From the NCBI RefSeq assembly GCF_029277445.1, contig NZ_CP119566.1:1209001-1273000 (forward strand): a DNA stretch of 64,000 nucleotides. The letters are read 5' to 3'. This stretch comes from Pararhizobium qamdonense. Its GTDB lineage: Bacteria; Pseudomonadota; Alphaproteobacteria; Rhizobiales; Rhizobiaceae. How positions within the stretch are numbered: the first letter of the stretch is position 1; the number at the start of each line of letters is the position of its first letter. Below, in pieces: positions 51,030 through 59,953 of this stretch. Made by a program: the position numbers and the translations under genes. Under the pieces are notes generated by a model. It was not told where the DNA came from. It searched no databases and was given only the letters and a program-made list of their open reading frames with translations.

Positions 51030-52306
51030 TGGGTCTTCCTTTCCGGCTCCTGGCCATCCAGTTCTTCCTCGAAGGGGGCGGCCCGCGGCGAAAGCTGCAG
51101 GCTCTCCGGCGTCGTCAACGTGCCGGGATTGATCGTCGAATAGGCATCACGTTCGGACGCCGGCACGGCGGCGCGCATGCGGCTGCGGAAGATCGCGTAA
51201 GCGGTGATCAGCACATGGGCGCAGGCCGTGATCATGAACAGACCGTAGGGGCCGGTCACAGTCATGATCGGGCCGCCGATGGTCGGGCCGATGATCGTGC
51301 CAATGCCGTAGAGCAAAAGCAGTCCGCCGGAAATCTTGACGAAATCCTCCGGCGTCGCAAAGTCGTTGGCATGCGAAACGGCGATCGGATAGAGCGCATT
51401 GGCTGTTGCGCCGTAGATGCCGACAAGGGTGATCAGCATGATCACATGGGTCGGCTCGATCAGGAAGATCAGCATGCCGGCGACGGCGGCGACGGCTGCG
51501 AGCGCCGCCAGAACATAGCGGCGGTCGATCATGTCCGAAAGCCGGCCGGCCGGGAACTGCATGACCGCGCCGGCAAAGATCGTCGTACTCATCATCAGCG
51601 CGACATTGCTGTCGGTCAGTCCCACCTGGCGGCCAAAGACGGCGCCGAGCGTGCCATAGGCGCCGTTGGCGATGCCCACGAGCAGGATGCCGAGGAAGGA
51701 GATCGGCGAATTGCGGTAGAGGCCGCGCAGGTCGAGGCTCACCTGTTTCAGCGGCTGCGGCGAGGCAGCGGTTGACAGCAATGTCGGCAGCATGGCCAGG
51801 CAATAGACGATGCCGCAGATCATGAAGAATGTCGTCGTGCCGGTATCGCCAAACGGGATCATCAGCTGGCCACCGACGACGCCCATCAGAGTGATGGCAA
51901 TATAGAGCGAGAAGATCGCGCCACGGCTTTCATTGGTGGCGCGCTCGTTCAGCCAGCTTTCGATGATCATCGATGTGCCCGCCGTGGAAAAGCCGGTGAA
52001 GGCGCGCAGCACCACCCACCAGATCGGATCCACCAGCAGGCCGGTCAGAAGAGCGATGATGGCGAGAAGGGCTGCAAAGCCGCTGAAGGCACGCACATGG
52101 CCGGCGCGCTTGACGATCGTCGGGGCAAGCAGGCAGCCGAGAACGAAGCCGCTGGCCCAGGAGGTGCCGAGCAGGCCGAGCAACGTCGTCGAATAGCCTT
52201 CGGTCGTGCCGCGCACCGGCAGAAGCAGACTGTGCAGGCCGTTTCCAAGGAAGAGAAACAGCGTTCCAAGCAGGAGTGCGGCGACAGGAAGAAGGTTTTT
52301 TCGCAT
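51026..52306 (-). CDS. MFS transporter (12 membrane helices)
   Basis: A 426-residue major-facilitator permease. It opens LLLGTLFLFLGNGLHSLLLPVRGTTEGYS, resembling the YcaD/UMF1-like sugar or drug exporters. It has the inter-domain and GxxxD/R motifs (GRLSDMIDRRYVL) and a 50-residue hydrophilic tail. Substrate unknown. DUF1192 is coupled downstream. Confidence 0.87.
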   Translation of the reverse strand: MRKNLLPVAALLLGTLFLFLGNGLHSLLLPVRGTTEGYSTTLLGLLGTSWASGFVLGCLLAPTIVKRAGHVRAFSGFAALLAIIALLTGLLVDPIWWVVLRAFTGFSTAGTSMIIESWLNERATNESRGAIFSLYIAITLMGVVGGQLMIPFGDTGTTTFFMICGIVYCLAMLPTLLSTAASPQPLKQVSLDLRGLYRNSPISFLGILLVGIANGAYGTLGAVFGRQVGLTDSNVALMMSTTIFAGAVMQFPAGRLSDMIDRRYVLAALAAVAAVAGMLIFLIEPTHVIMLITLVGIYGATANALYPIAVSHANDFATPEDFVKISGGLLLLYGIGTIIGPTIGGPIMTVTGPYGLFMITACAHVLITAYAIFRSRMRAAVPASERDAYSTINPGTLTTPESLQLSPRAAPFEEELDGQEPERKTQ

Positions 52307-52485
52307 TTGAAATCCGCTGGTTCCGGGCTGCGGCTAAGGGTAGGGCGATGCCGCCACAATTGCCAGCCGGAATTTTTCATTGAGTGAGACCGCAAAAGAC
52401 GCTCTAACCCAGATCGCGCGCAAAAGTGACGCGGGTGTGACGGGCCGTAAACGTGCCTAAGCTCTTTTCAACAAATGAGAAAACA

Positions 52486-52641
52486 ATGTCGAAAGCGTTA
52501 ACGGTTCTTCTGCTTTTGGCGATGCTCATCCAGGTGTTGAAGCCACTCAACCTGCCTGGCCTGCGCCAGCGCCGTGATTTCTGGAAGATCGCCGTGTTTG
52601 CAATCGCGGTGATGATGATCACGGTGCTGATCCGGCCCTGA
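52486..52641 (+). CDS. small two-helix membrane protein (hypothetical)
   Basis: A 51-residue protein with two hydrophobic helices (ALTVLLLLAMLIQVL and IAVFAIAVMMITVLI) joined by a basic loop (RQRRDFWK). No recognised family. The ribosome site before ATG 52486 is weak, and a GTG at 52453 is the alternative. Composition supports a real gene; the confidence is moderate because it is short. Confidence 0.55.
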   Translation: MSKALTVLLLLAMLIQVLKPLNLPGLRQRRDFWKIAVFAIAVMMITVLIRP

Positions 52642-52766
52642 AAAACTTTGCGCCAAACCCGCCGCCATCAGTCTTGCCGTTTTAAAATAGTGCATTAAAT
52701 CCCGTTCCTTGTGGAAATAATTGATAATTTGAACTGCGTTGCAGTTGCCGTGAAAGGGCTTGGGCC

Positions 52767-54281
52767 ATGAGCCTCGGACTGAATGAAACTCGAAATGATA
52801 AAGACGAATTCGAGTTTCTGGGAGATGGGGGCGAGATGGGTGGCCTCATCCGCGCGCTGGACTGGGGTGCAACGCCGCTTGGTCCGGCTGCCGAATGGCC
52901 CGGCTGTCTGAAGACGGCAACGTCGCTTCTGTTGCAGTCGCCCGTACCGATCGTCATGCTCTGGGGGCAGGAAGGCGTGATGATCTATAATGACGCCTAT
53001 TCCATCTTTGCCGGCGGCCGCCATCCGCAACTGCTCGGCTCGAATGTCCGCGAGGGCTGGGCAGAGGTCGCCGATTTCAACGATAATGTCATGAAGGTCG
53101 GCCTGGCCGGTGGCACGCTTGCCTATCGCGATCAGGAACTGACGCTGCATCGCAAGGGCGTTCCGGAGCAGGTCTGGATGGACCTGGATTATTCGCCGGT
53201 TCTCGACGAACACGGCCGCCCGGCCGGTGTCATCGCCATTGTGGTCGAGACCACCGAACGCGTGCTGGCCGACCGGCGCAATGCCGCCGAACATGAGCGG
53301 CTGCAGCAATTGTTCGAGCAGGCGCCCTCCTTCATGGCCATGCTGCAAGGGTCCGAACACCGGTTCGAACTGGTCAATCCCGAATACCGGCGGCTGATCG
53401 GCAATCGTGAAGTGCTTGGAAAGGCCGTCGATGACGCTCTGCCGGAAATCATGGGCCAGGGTTTTATAGAATTGCTGGACACGGTGTTTGAGACAGGTCA
53501 GGCGATAAGCCGATTTTCCGAAAGGGTCTTTCTGCAAAGGTCAGGCGAAGCGGTCGAGGAGCGATATCTCGACTTCGTCTACCAGCCCATCAAGGATGAC
53601 GATGGCAAGGTGACAAACATCTTCGTCCAGGGATCGGATGTGACGCAGCGGGTGCGGGCGGAAAATCATCAGAAATTGCTGGTCAACGAGCTCAATCACC
53701 GGGTGAAGAACACGCTGGCATCCGTGCAGTCGATCGTCATGCAGACCCTGCGCGGAACGCATACGATGGAAGAGGCCAGCAGTGCGATCAGTGCCCGCAT
53801 CCTGGCATTGTCTGCCGCGCATAATATTCTCACGGACGAGAACTGGGACGGTGCGGACCTTTTGGTAATGGTGACCTCATCGATCGAAGCGTTCGAAGGC
53901 CCGGCACGGGATCGCTTCCAGATTAACGGCCCGCATGTCCGGCTTGGACCGAGAGCAGCGCTGTCGATCGCGCTTGCGCTGCACGAACTGGCGACGAACG
54001 CCTTCAAATATGGCTCGCTTTCGACCGACACAGGAATTGTCGCGATCGACTGGTCGGTGAGCAGAGGGCACGGCGACGGTGCGTTCACGCTCACCTGGCG
54101 CGAGATCGGCGGACCGTCTGCGCCGGTATCGGACCGCAAGGGGTTCGGCTCGCGCCTGATCCTGCGGGTGCTGCCGATGGAGCTTGGGGGCGCGGCGCGC
54201 ATCGATTATGGCGCCGAAGGGTTGATCTTCACGCTGGACACCACACTGAAATCCATCGAGGAGAATGCTGCGGGTGGCTAG
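52767..54281 (+). CDS. PAS-containing HWE-family sensor histidine kinase
   Basis: A 504-residue soluble kinase. Two PAS domains (roughly 25-165 and 175-300) precede an HWE kinase core. It has the phospho-acceptor His in VNELNHRVKNTLASVQSIV, LALHELATNAFKYGSLS (N box) and the W-R-E of LTWREIGGP. No membrane segment, so it senses an intracellular cue. It overlaps the following response regulator gene by about 8-17 bases. Confidence 0.9.
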   Translation: MSLGLNETRNDKDEFEFLGDGGEMGGLIRALDWGATPLGPAAEWPGCLKTATSLLLQSPVPIVMLWGQEGVMIYNDAYSIFAGGRHPQLLGSNVREGWAEVADFNDNVMKVGLAGGTLAYRDQELTLHRKGVPEQVWMDLDYSPVLDEHGRPAGVIAIVVETTERVLADRRNAAEHERLQQLFEQAPSFMAMLQGSEHRFELVNPEYRRLIGNREVLGKAVDDALPEIMGQGFIELLDTVFETGQAISRFSERVFLQRSGEAVEERYLDFVYQPIKDDDGKVTNIFVQGSDVTQRVRAENHQKLLVNELNHRVKNTLASVQSIVMQTLRGTHTMEEASSAISARILALSAAHNILTDENWDGADLLVMVTSSIEAFEGPARDRFQINGPHVRLGPRAALSIALALHELATNAFKYGSLSTDTGIVAIDWSVSRGHGDGAFTLTWREIGGPSAPVSDRKGFGSRLILRVLPMELGGAARIDYGAEGLIFTLDTTLKSIEENAAGG

Positions 54282-54642
54282 CCAGGCGAAAAAACGCGTT
54301 CTCCTGGTCGAGGATGAAGCCCTCGTCGCCATGCTTGTGGAAGATTACCTGACGGAACTCGGGTTTGATGTGGTCGGCCCTGCCATGCGGCTGGAGCCGG
54401 GGCTGCAGATGGCACAGACGGCGGATATCGATTTTGCGGTTCTTGATATCAATCTCGCCGGAAAGCACTCCTTCCCGATCGCCGAAATCCTGCGCCAGCG
54501 CGGAATAGCATTCCTCTTTGCCAGCGGCTATGGCGCGGCCGGGCTTGCGGAAGGGTTCGAAAAGGTCCGGGTGCTGCAAAAGCCCTTCGATCGCAGCGAT
54601 CTCGAAAAGGCGATGCAGCAAGCCGCACCGCAGGCGCTCTGA
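54274..54642 (+). CDS. single-domain response regulator, partner of the HWE kinase
   Basis: A receiver-only protein (VLLVEDEALVAMLVEDYLTELGF, phospho-acceptor Asp in FAVLDINLAG, LFASGYG and LQKPFD) of about 122 residues. It is the likely acceptor of the upstream HWE kinase, relaying phosphate elsewhere as no output domain is present. The start chosen is GTG 54274 with GGAG ~9 bases upstream; ATG 54265 sits too close to that site. Confidence 0.87.
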   Translation: MASQAKKRVLLVEDEALVAMLVEDYLTELGFDVVGPAMRLEPGLQMAQTADIDFAVLDINLAGKHSFPIAEILRQRGIAFLFASGYGAAGLAEGFEKVRVLQKPFDRSDLEKAMQQAAPQAL

Positions 54643-54668
54643 CACCGCTTGGAATTTTGCGCGATGCT

Positions 54669-55589
54669 CTACAGGAGAATGGTTCCTGTCATGACGGCGG
54701 CACATTGTCCGGCAATCCGTATGCTGCGCACCTGACCCTCCGATTTTTCCGCCGTCACGCCGATCACGCTACAGCGTCCCATCTCGACGCCCTGTTCGAT
54801 GGTGATTTCGATATGGGCGCCGCTCTCCGGCAGCAGCGAAGTCAGTAATGCACCGAGCGCACCGGAGGCGCTACCGGTTGCCGGGTCTTCTATGACATTG
54901 TCAAGCGGCGCGAACATCCGGGCGCGCAGAGCCCACGGATTATCCGGCTGGCGCACATAGATGAACAGGGCAAACTGATCATCGTCCGGCGCGTACCGCC
55001 TTCCGGCCTCGGCGAAAGCCGCCGTGTTCGGGCAGGCCTTGCCGAGCGTGCCGAGATCGGCCAGTTCGGCAACTGCGAAAGGAAGGCCGACGGAGGCGAT
55101 CATGGGGGCGTGGGTGGTCAGCACTATCTGCTTAGCCTCGATCGAGGCACAGCGCGCAATGGTTTCCACATCGATCTGCGGTCCGAGCGACAGTGGCTCC
55201 GGAGCAGAGATGGCCGCGCCAATCACCTGACCATGTGCGTCCCGCTTCAATTCAGCCTCGACGATGCCCGCTTTTTCCTCGAACCGGAGCACGTCGCCTG
55301 CAGCCTTGCCGAATATTTCGCGCTGGCGGCCGAGGACAAACGCAGTGCCGACATTGGGATGACCGGCAAACGGGATCTCCATCGTCGGCGTGAAGATGCG
55401 CACCTGCGCCGTGTTCACGGGATCCTGCGGCGGCAGAACGAAGGTGACCTCGGAATAGCGGAATTCGGCGGCGATATCCTGCATCTGCGCGCTTGTCAGC
55501 CCGCGTGCATCGGGGATGACGGCCAGCTGATTGCCGGAAAACCGCTCGCTGGTGAAGACATCGACGGTGACATAGGCAACGCTGTTCAT
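54669..55589 (-). CDS. PhzF-family isomerase/epimerase-like protein
   Basis: A 306-residue protein of the PhzF (diaminopimelate-epimerase-fold) family. Motifs: VDVFTSERFSGNQLAVI, FRYSEVTF (catalytic-position Glu), FTPTMEIPFAGHPNVGTA and VIEDPATGSASGALGALL. Most members, including this one, have unknown substrates. It is not next to phenazine genes. It faces convergently away from the kinase/regulator pair. Confidence 0.88.
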   Translation of the reverse strand: MNSVAYVTVDVFTSERFSGNQLAVIPDARGLTSAQMQDIAAEFRYSEVTFVLPPQDPVNTAQVRIFTPTMEIPFAGHPNVGTAFVLGRQREIFGKAAGDVLRFEEKAGIVEAELKRDAHGQVIGAAISAPEPLSLGPQIDVETIARCASIEAKQIVLTTHAPMIASVGLPFAVAELADLGTLGKACPNTAAFAEAGRRYAPDDDQFALFIYVRQPDNPWALRARMFAPLDNVIEDPATGSASGALGALLTSLLPESGAHIEITIEQGVEMGRCSVIGVTAEKSEGQVRSIRIAGQCAAVMTGTILL

Positions 55590-55703
55590 GATGATTTCCC
55601 TTCGAAAGGCTGATCCGTTTGTCAGGGATAGCGTGCGTCGAGGGCCAAGCGAACAGAGTTCTTGTCACCCTGACAATCGAAGGACGGTGATGCCGTGGCG
55701 CAA

Positions 55704-55738
55704 TGAAAAAAGCCCGGCCTGCTTGCGCGGGCCGGGCT
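55704..55738 (-). terminator. Rho-independent terminator of fba
   Basis: AGCCCGGCC (55711-55719) pairs with GGCCGGGCT (55730-55738). On the minus strand TTTTTTC follows. Confidence 0.87.
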
Positions 55739-55763
55739 TGCTCCCCTCCGTAACGTTCTGAGG

Positions 55764-56789
55764 TTACGCGGCTTTTTCGAGTTCTTTCTTCCAGCCACCC
55801 TTCGCGGCAAGGCTGCACATTTCGGCGCGGTGGCCAAAGGCGCGCTGGCCGGCGGCGACATTTTCCGGCTTGCCGCCCCAGGCATTGAGCGCCTCAGTCT
55901 GCAGCGCCCGGCCATAGGAGAAGGTCAGGCCCCAGGGCAGGTCGTATCCGGCGTTCATGGCGGAGAGATGCGCCGTTGCCTCTTCGGTGGACTGGCCGCC
56001 GGAGAGGAAGGCGATGCCCGGAACGGCCGACGGCACGGTGCGCTTCAGGACCCGGACCGTGCGCTCGGCAACTTCGGCGACGGAAGCATTGCGCGCCTTC
56101 TTGCCGTCGATGACCATGCTCGGCTTCAGGATTATGCCCTCAAGGCTGACGCGGGCGTCGTTCAGTTCCTCGAACACGATGCGCAGCGTCTCTTCGGTGA
56201 CCTCCTGCGAGCGTTCGATCGAGTGGGTGCCCGGTGCGCCGTCCATCAGCACTTCCGGCTCGACGATCGGTACGATGCCGGCTTCCTGGCAAAGGGCGGC
56301 GTAGCGGGCGAGCGCCTGTGCATTGGCCTTGATGGCGCCAAAGCTTGGCAGCACGTCGGAGACTGAGATCACGCCGCGCCATTTGGCAAAGCGCGCACCG
56401 GCGTCATAATAGGACTTCAAGCGGGCACCCAGGCCATCAAGGCCTTCGGTGATCGTCTCGCCCGGAAATTTTGCCATCGGCTTGGCACCGGTATCGACTT
56501 TGATGCCGGGTACGGCACCGGCTGCGCGGATGATATCGACGAGCGGCGTGCCGTCGGCTGCCTTTTGAAACAGGGTTTCCTCATAGAGGATGACGCCGGA
56601 AATATAGGCCTTCATCGCGTCGTCGGCGCGAAACAGCATCTCGCGGTAGTCGCGGCGCGACGTTTCGGTCGAGGTCAGGCTGATCGTCTCGAAGCGCTTG
56701 CCGATCGTTGCCGTGGATTCGTCGGCTGCCAGCAGACCCTTGCCGGTGGCGACCATGGCTGCTGCAATATCTTCCAGTCTTTCGCTCAT
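55764..56789 (-). CDS. fba: class I fructose-bisphosphate aldolase
   Basis: Interconverts fructose 1,6-bisphosphate with the triose phosphates. The 341-residue protein has the class I layout: KGLLAADESTATIGKRF, then the Schiff-base Lys in IILKPSMV and FLSGGQSTEEAT. ATG 56789 has AGGAGA upstream and gives the normal start; codons up to 56984 belong to the promoter region. Its promoter region carries an 11-bp inverted repeat (56867-56893). It is the last gene of the tkt-gap-pgk-fba cluster but has its own upstream region. Confidence 0.95.
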   Translation of the reverse strand: MSERLEDIAAAMVATGKGLLAADESTATIGKRFETISLTSTETSRRDYREMLFRADDAMKAYISGVILYEETLFQKAADGTPLVDIIRAAGAVPGIKVDTGAKPMAKFPGETITEGLDGLGARLKSYYDAGARFAKWRGVISVSDVLPSFGAIKANAQALARYAALCQEAGIVPIVEPEVLMDGAPGTHSIERSQEVTEETLRIVFEELNDARVSLEGIILKPSMVIDGKKARNASVAEVAERTVRVLKRTVPSAVPGIAFLSGGQSTEEATAHLSAMNAGYDLPWGLTFSYGRALQTEALNAWGGKPENVAAGQRAFGHRAEMCSLAAKGGWKKELEKAA

Positions 56790-56866
56790 ATGCGTTCTCC
56801 TGATTATCCTGATGGATCGCGGATAGCAGAAGAATACGGCAAGGAAAACGGAAGTTAAATTGTTTA

Positions 56867-56893
56867 AAACGATTAAAATAAATTTAATCGTTT
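56867..56893. promoter_or_regulatory. inverted repeat upstream of fba, LacI-type operator candidate
   Basis: AAACGATTAAA (56867-56877) and TTTAATCGTTT (56883-56893) form a perfect 11-bp inverted repeat around 5 bases. The half-site with a central CG resembles the sites of LacI-family central-carbon regulators of rhizobia (PckR/CceR type). A similar AATCGATT core is seen at 62121-62133 upstream of tkt. Confidence 0.55.
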
Positions 56894-56946
56894 GAAAGAT
56901 TGGGATTATTTTTGCAGTGCATCCAAATTCGCGTGCGTTGCAACGA

Positions 56947-56973
56947 AAAAACCCCCAGCGTGCAGCCGGGGGC
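56947..56973 (-). terminator. Rho-independent terminator of pgk
   Basis: ACCCCCAGC/GCCGGGGGC-type stem (56951-56959 with 56964-56972) and a minus-strand T run, 36 bases after the pgk stop. Confidence 0.75.
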
Positions 56974-57008
56974 TTGATCGACATTTGGCGTGCGGTGAGC
57001 GCTTGCGC

Positions 57009-58208
57009 CTACTTCTGCTGGTGCAGGATATCGACGCCCGGAAGGGGCTTGCCTTCCATCCATTCGAGGAACGCGCCGCCGGCGGTCGAGACATAGGTCA
57101 GGTCATCGGCCACACCGGCATGGTTCATTGCCGACACCGTATCGCCGCCACCGGCAACGGAAACGAGCGCGCCGCTCTTGGTGCGGGACGCCGCGTGTTT
57201 GGCAACGGCAACGGTGGCCTTGTCGAAGGGGGCGATCTCAAACGCGCCGAGCGGGCCGTTCCAGACCAGCGTTTCGGCCTTGCTCACCCATTCGTTGACG
57301 GCGGCGATCGATTTCGGGCCAACATCGAGCACCATGGCATCGGCCGGGATTGCTTCGATATCAACCACTTCGTTGTCGGCGCCCGCCTTGAACTCGCGGG
57401 CAACGACGCCGTCCACCGGCAGAACGATGGCGCAGCCGGCCGTCGCCGCTTCGATCATGATCTGCTTGGCGGTATCGGCGAGATCGTGCTCGCACAGCGA
57501 CTTGCCGACATTGGTGCCGCGGGCGGCGATGAACGTATTGGCCATGCCGCCGCCGATGACGAGGGCATCGACCTTTTTCACCAAGTTCATCAGCAGGTCG
57601 ATCTTGGTGGAAACCTTGGCGCCGCCAACGATGGCAACGACCGGGCGCTTCGGATTGCCGAGGCCCTTTTCCAGCGCTTCCAGTTCGGCCTGCATGGTGC
57701 GGCCGGCATAGGCGGGCAGCAGCCGGGCCAGACCCTCGGTCGAGGAATGGGCACGGTGAGCGGCGGAAAACGCATCATTGACATAGATGTCGCCATTGGC
57801 GGCCAGCGCCTTGGTGAAGTCGGCGTCGTTCTTTTCCTCGGCCTTGTGGAAGCGGGTGTTTTCAAGAAGCAGGACGTCGCCGTCGTTCATGCCGGCAATG
57901 GCCGATGAAGCCTTCTCGCCGATGCTATCGGCAGCGAAATGGACGCGCTGGTCGAGGATGTCTTCGACGGCAGGCGCGATCAGCGACAGCGACATGTCGG
58001 AGACCGGCTCGCCCTTTGGGCGGCCGAAATGGGCGAGAAGGATGACCTTGGCGCCTTTTTCGGAGAGTTCGCGGATGGTCGGGATGATGCGTTCGATGCG
58101 GGTCGCATCGGTGACCTGGCCGTCCTTGACCGGAACATTGAGATCGACGCGCACAAGCACGCGCTTTCCGGCGATATCGGTGAGGTCGTCGAGGGTCTTG
58201 AAAGTCAT
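57009..58208 (-). CDS. pgk: phosphoglycerate kinase
   Basis: ATP-forming glycolytic enzyme converting 1,3-bisphosphoglycerate to 3-phosphoglycerate. The 399-residue protein has the start [39 protein letters not shown] and the C-terminal [21 protein letters not shown] with nucleotide contacts. A ribosome site GGAGACCCTCC precedes the ATG. It follows a DUF1089-like gene (58222-58797) in the same direction. Confidence 0.96.
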   Translation of the reverse strand: MTFKTLDDLTDIAGKRVLVRVDLNVPVKDGQVTDATRIERIIPTIRELSEKGAKVILLAHFGRPKGEPVSDMSLSLIAPAVEDILDQRVHFAADSIGEKASSAIAGMNDGDVLLLENTRFHKAEEKNDADFTKALAANGDIYVNDAFSAAHRAHSSTEGLARLLPAYAGRTMQAELEALEKGLGNPKRPVVAIVGGAKVSTKIDLLMNLVKKVDALVIGGGMANTFIAARGTNVGKSLCEHDLADTAKQIMIEAATAGCAIVLPVDGVVAREFKAGADNEVVDIEAIPADAMVLDVGPKSIAAVNEWVSKAETLVWNGPLGAFEIAPFDKATVAVAKHAASRTKSGALVSVAGGGDTVSAMNHAGVADDLTYVSTAGGAFLEWMEGKPLPGVDILHQQK

Positions 58209-58221
58209 GGAGGGTCTCCGG

Positions 58222-58797
58222 TCAAAGTCTTATGAAAAGGGTGGGATAATCCATCACCAGCCCGTCTTCGTCCACCGGCAGTTCGGCGGTGAAGGAACGG
58301 TCCTCGGCCTCGTATCGATACAGGCGGCCGTCTTCGAGGCATGTATAGTTCTGGCCATCGGGAAAGGGCTCGAACGTATCGAAGGGCACAAAGAGCATGG
58401 TGAGTTTGGCGGTGCCGTCCTCCGGCTTCAGGCCAAGGCGGCGGATGGGCAAAGTATTGGTAAAGGGCGTTCCGGCCAGATCGATATCGATACATCCGTC
58501 AAAGGCTGGGAGAGGGGTGCCGGTGCCATCGCGCCAGTGTCCCTTGCCGTCGGATGTCATGGCGAGCTGCCGGCCATCGGTCGTCTCGATGCTGAAGGAC
58601 ATCACGGTCCAGGCCGCATCGCAGTCGATCGTGTAGCGGACGCCATAGGGGCGGCCGCCACGTTCGCCGATCAGGACGCTGGAGGCGCGGATACCTGCCT
58701 CAAGAGGCCCGATCGTCAGATGTTCGAGCCCTTCCCCTTCGAGCGGACGCCAGCGTACCGTCTTGAGGGAAGGGTGCCGAAACATGGAAGTCTCCAT
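58222..58797 (-). CDS. putative glycolipid-binding protein (DUF1089)
   Basis: A 191-residue protein resembling the DUF1089/putative glycolipid-binding family ([50 protein letters not shown], and the [22 protein letters not shown] block). No signal peptide, so cytosolic. Function unproven. The gene sits between gap and pgk in an otherwise glycolytic cluster, 13 bases before pgk. Confidence 0.8.
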   Translation of the reverse strand: METSMFRHPSLKTVRWRPLEGEGLEHLTIGPLEAGIRASSVLIGERGGRPYGVRYTIDCDAAWTVMSFSIETTDGRQLAMTSDGKGHWRDGTGTPLPAFDGCIDIDLAGTPFTNTLPIRRLGLKPEDGTAKLTMLFVPFDTFEPFPDGQNYTCLEDGRLYRYEAEDRSFTAELPVDEDGLVMDYPTLFIRL

Positions 58798-58814
58798 CTC
58801 TGCGCGGCAGTTTT

Positions 58815-58860
58815 ACCCGGCCTTTGCCAAGCATGGCTGACCATGCAGGCACGGCCGGGT
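58815..58860. other. long nested hairpin between gap and DUF1089 gene
   Basis: ACCCGGCC (58815-58822) pairs with GGCCGGGT (58853-58860), enclosing a second stem GCATGG/CCATGC and a TGCC/GGCA step. It has no T tract on either strand, so it is not an ordinary terminator. It may stabilise or attenuate the mRNA. Confidence 0.55.
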
Positions 58861-58868
58861 ACGCCACT

Positions 58869-59879
58869 TTAGATCAGCTTTGCCATTGCAACGGCCGTGT
58901 CGGCCATGCGGTTGGAGAAGCCCCATTCATTGTCGTACCAGGACAGGATGCGGACGAACTTGCCTTCCAGAACCTTGGTCTGGTCGTTGGCGAAGATCGA
59001 GGAATGGCTGTCATGGTTGAAGTCGCGCGACACCAGCGGCTCGTCGGTATAGCCGAGAATGCCCTTCAGCGCGCCGTCGGAGGCTGCCTTGATCGCACCG
59101 TTGATTTCGGCAACCGTCGTGTCGCGCTTGGCGACGAACTTGAAGTCGACGACGGAAACGTTCGGGGTCGGAACGCGGATCGAGGTGCCGTCGAGCTTGC
59201 CCTTGAGGTGCGGCAGTACGAGGCCAACGGCCTTGGCAGCGCCGGTCGAGGTCGGGATCATCGACAAAGCGGCAGCGCGGGCGCGGTACAGGTCTTTGTG
59301 CATCGTGTCGAGCGTCGGCTGGTCGCCGGTGTAGGAATGGATCGTGGTCATGAAGCCATGATCGATGCCGACGACGTCGTCCAGGGTCTTGACGACCGGA
59401 ACCAGGCAGTTGGTCGTGCAGGATGCGTTGGAGATGACCAGGTGTTCCTTGGTCAGCTCGGTGTGGTTGACGCCGAAGACGACGGTGAGGTCGGCACCAT
59501 CAGCAGGCGCCGAAACGATGACGCGCTTGGCACCGGCCTGCAGGTGCAGGGCAGCCTTGTCGCGCGACGTGAAGATGCCGGTGCATTCCAGGGCGATATC
59601 AACGCCCATGGCGGCATGCGGCAGGGTTGCCGGATCCTTGATCGCGGTGACCTTGATCGGCTTGCCGCCAGCAACGATGATCGTGTCGCCTTCGACCTGA
59701 ACCGTGGCCGGGAACTTGCCGTGGATCGAATCGTAGCGCAGCAGATGGGCATTGGTCTCGACAGGGCCGAGATCGTTGATGGCAACGACTTCAATGTCGG
59801 TGCGGCCGGATTCGACGATGGCGCGAAGGACGTTGCGGCCGATGCGGCCAAAGCCGTTGATGGCAACTTTTACAGTCAT
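58869..59879 (-). CDS. gap: type I glyceraldehyde-3-phosphate dehydrogenase
   Basis: NAD-dependent enzyme making 1,3-bisphosphoglycerate. The 336-residue protein shows [13 protein letters not shown], catalytic Cys154 in SNASCTTNC and the C-terminal [13 protein letters not shown]. Same strand as tkt upstream (75-bp gap with a hairpin terminator) and pgk downstream. Confidence 0.96.
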   Translation of the reverse strand: MTVKVAINGFGRIGRNVLRAIVESGRTDIEVVAINDLGPVETNAHLLRYDSIHGKFPATVQVEGDTIIVAGGKPIKVTAIKDPATLPHAAMGVDIALECTGIFTSRDKAALHLQAGAKRVIVSAPADGADLTVVFGVNHTELTKEHLVISNASCTTNCLVPVVKTLDDVVGIDHGFMTTIHSYTGDQPTLDTMHKDLYRARAAALSMIPTSTGAAKAVGLVLPHLKGKLDGTSIRVPTPNVSVVDFKFVAKRDTTVAEINGAIKAASDGALKGILGYTDEPLVSRDFNHDSHSSIFANDQTKVLEGKFVRILSWYDNEWGFSNRMADTAVAMAKLI

Positions 59880-59914
59880 TTCAGGTCTCTCCCTGTCTTA
59901 AGGTGTCGATGTGG

Positions 59915-59943
59915 AAAACGGAGCGCGTTGGGAACGCGCTCCG
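59915..59943 (-). terminator. hairpin terminator between tkt and gap
   Basis: An 11-bp perfect stem CGGAGCGCGTT/AACGCGCTCCG (59919-59929, 59933-59943) with minus-strand TTTTCC. It lies just after the tkt stop; gap starts 36 bases on and may be transcribed by readthrough. Confidence 0.68.
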
Positions 59944-59953
59944 AAGGGGAAAA

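Noticed and set aside
56873..56887. TTAA-N7-TTAA match upstream of fba, like a CtrA box
   Set aside because: It falls inside the AT-rich LacI-like palindrome and is explained by it; no cell-cycle logic for fba.
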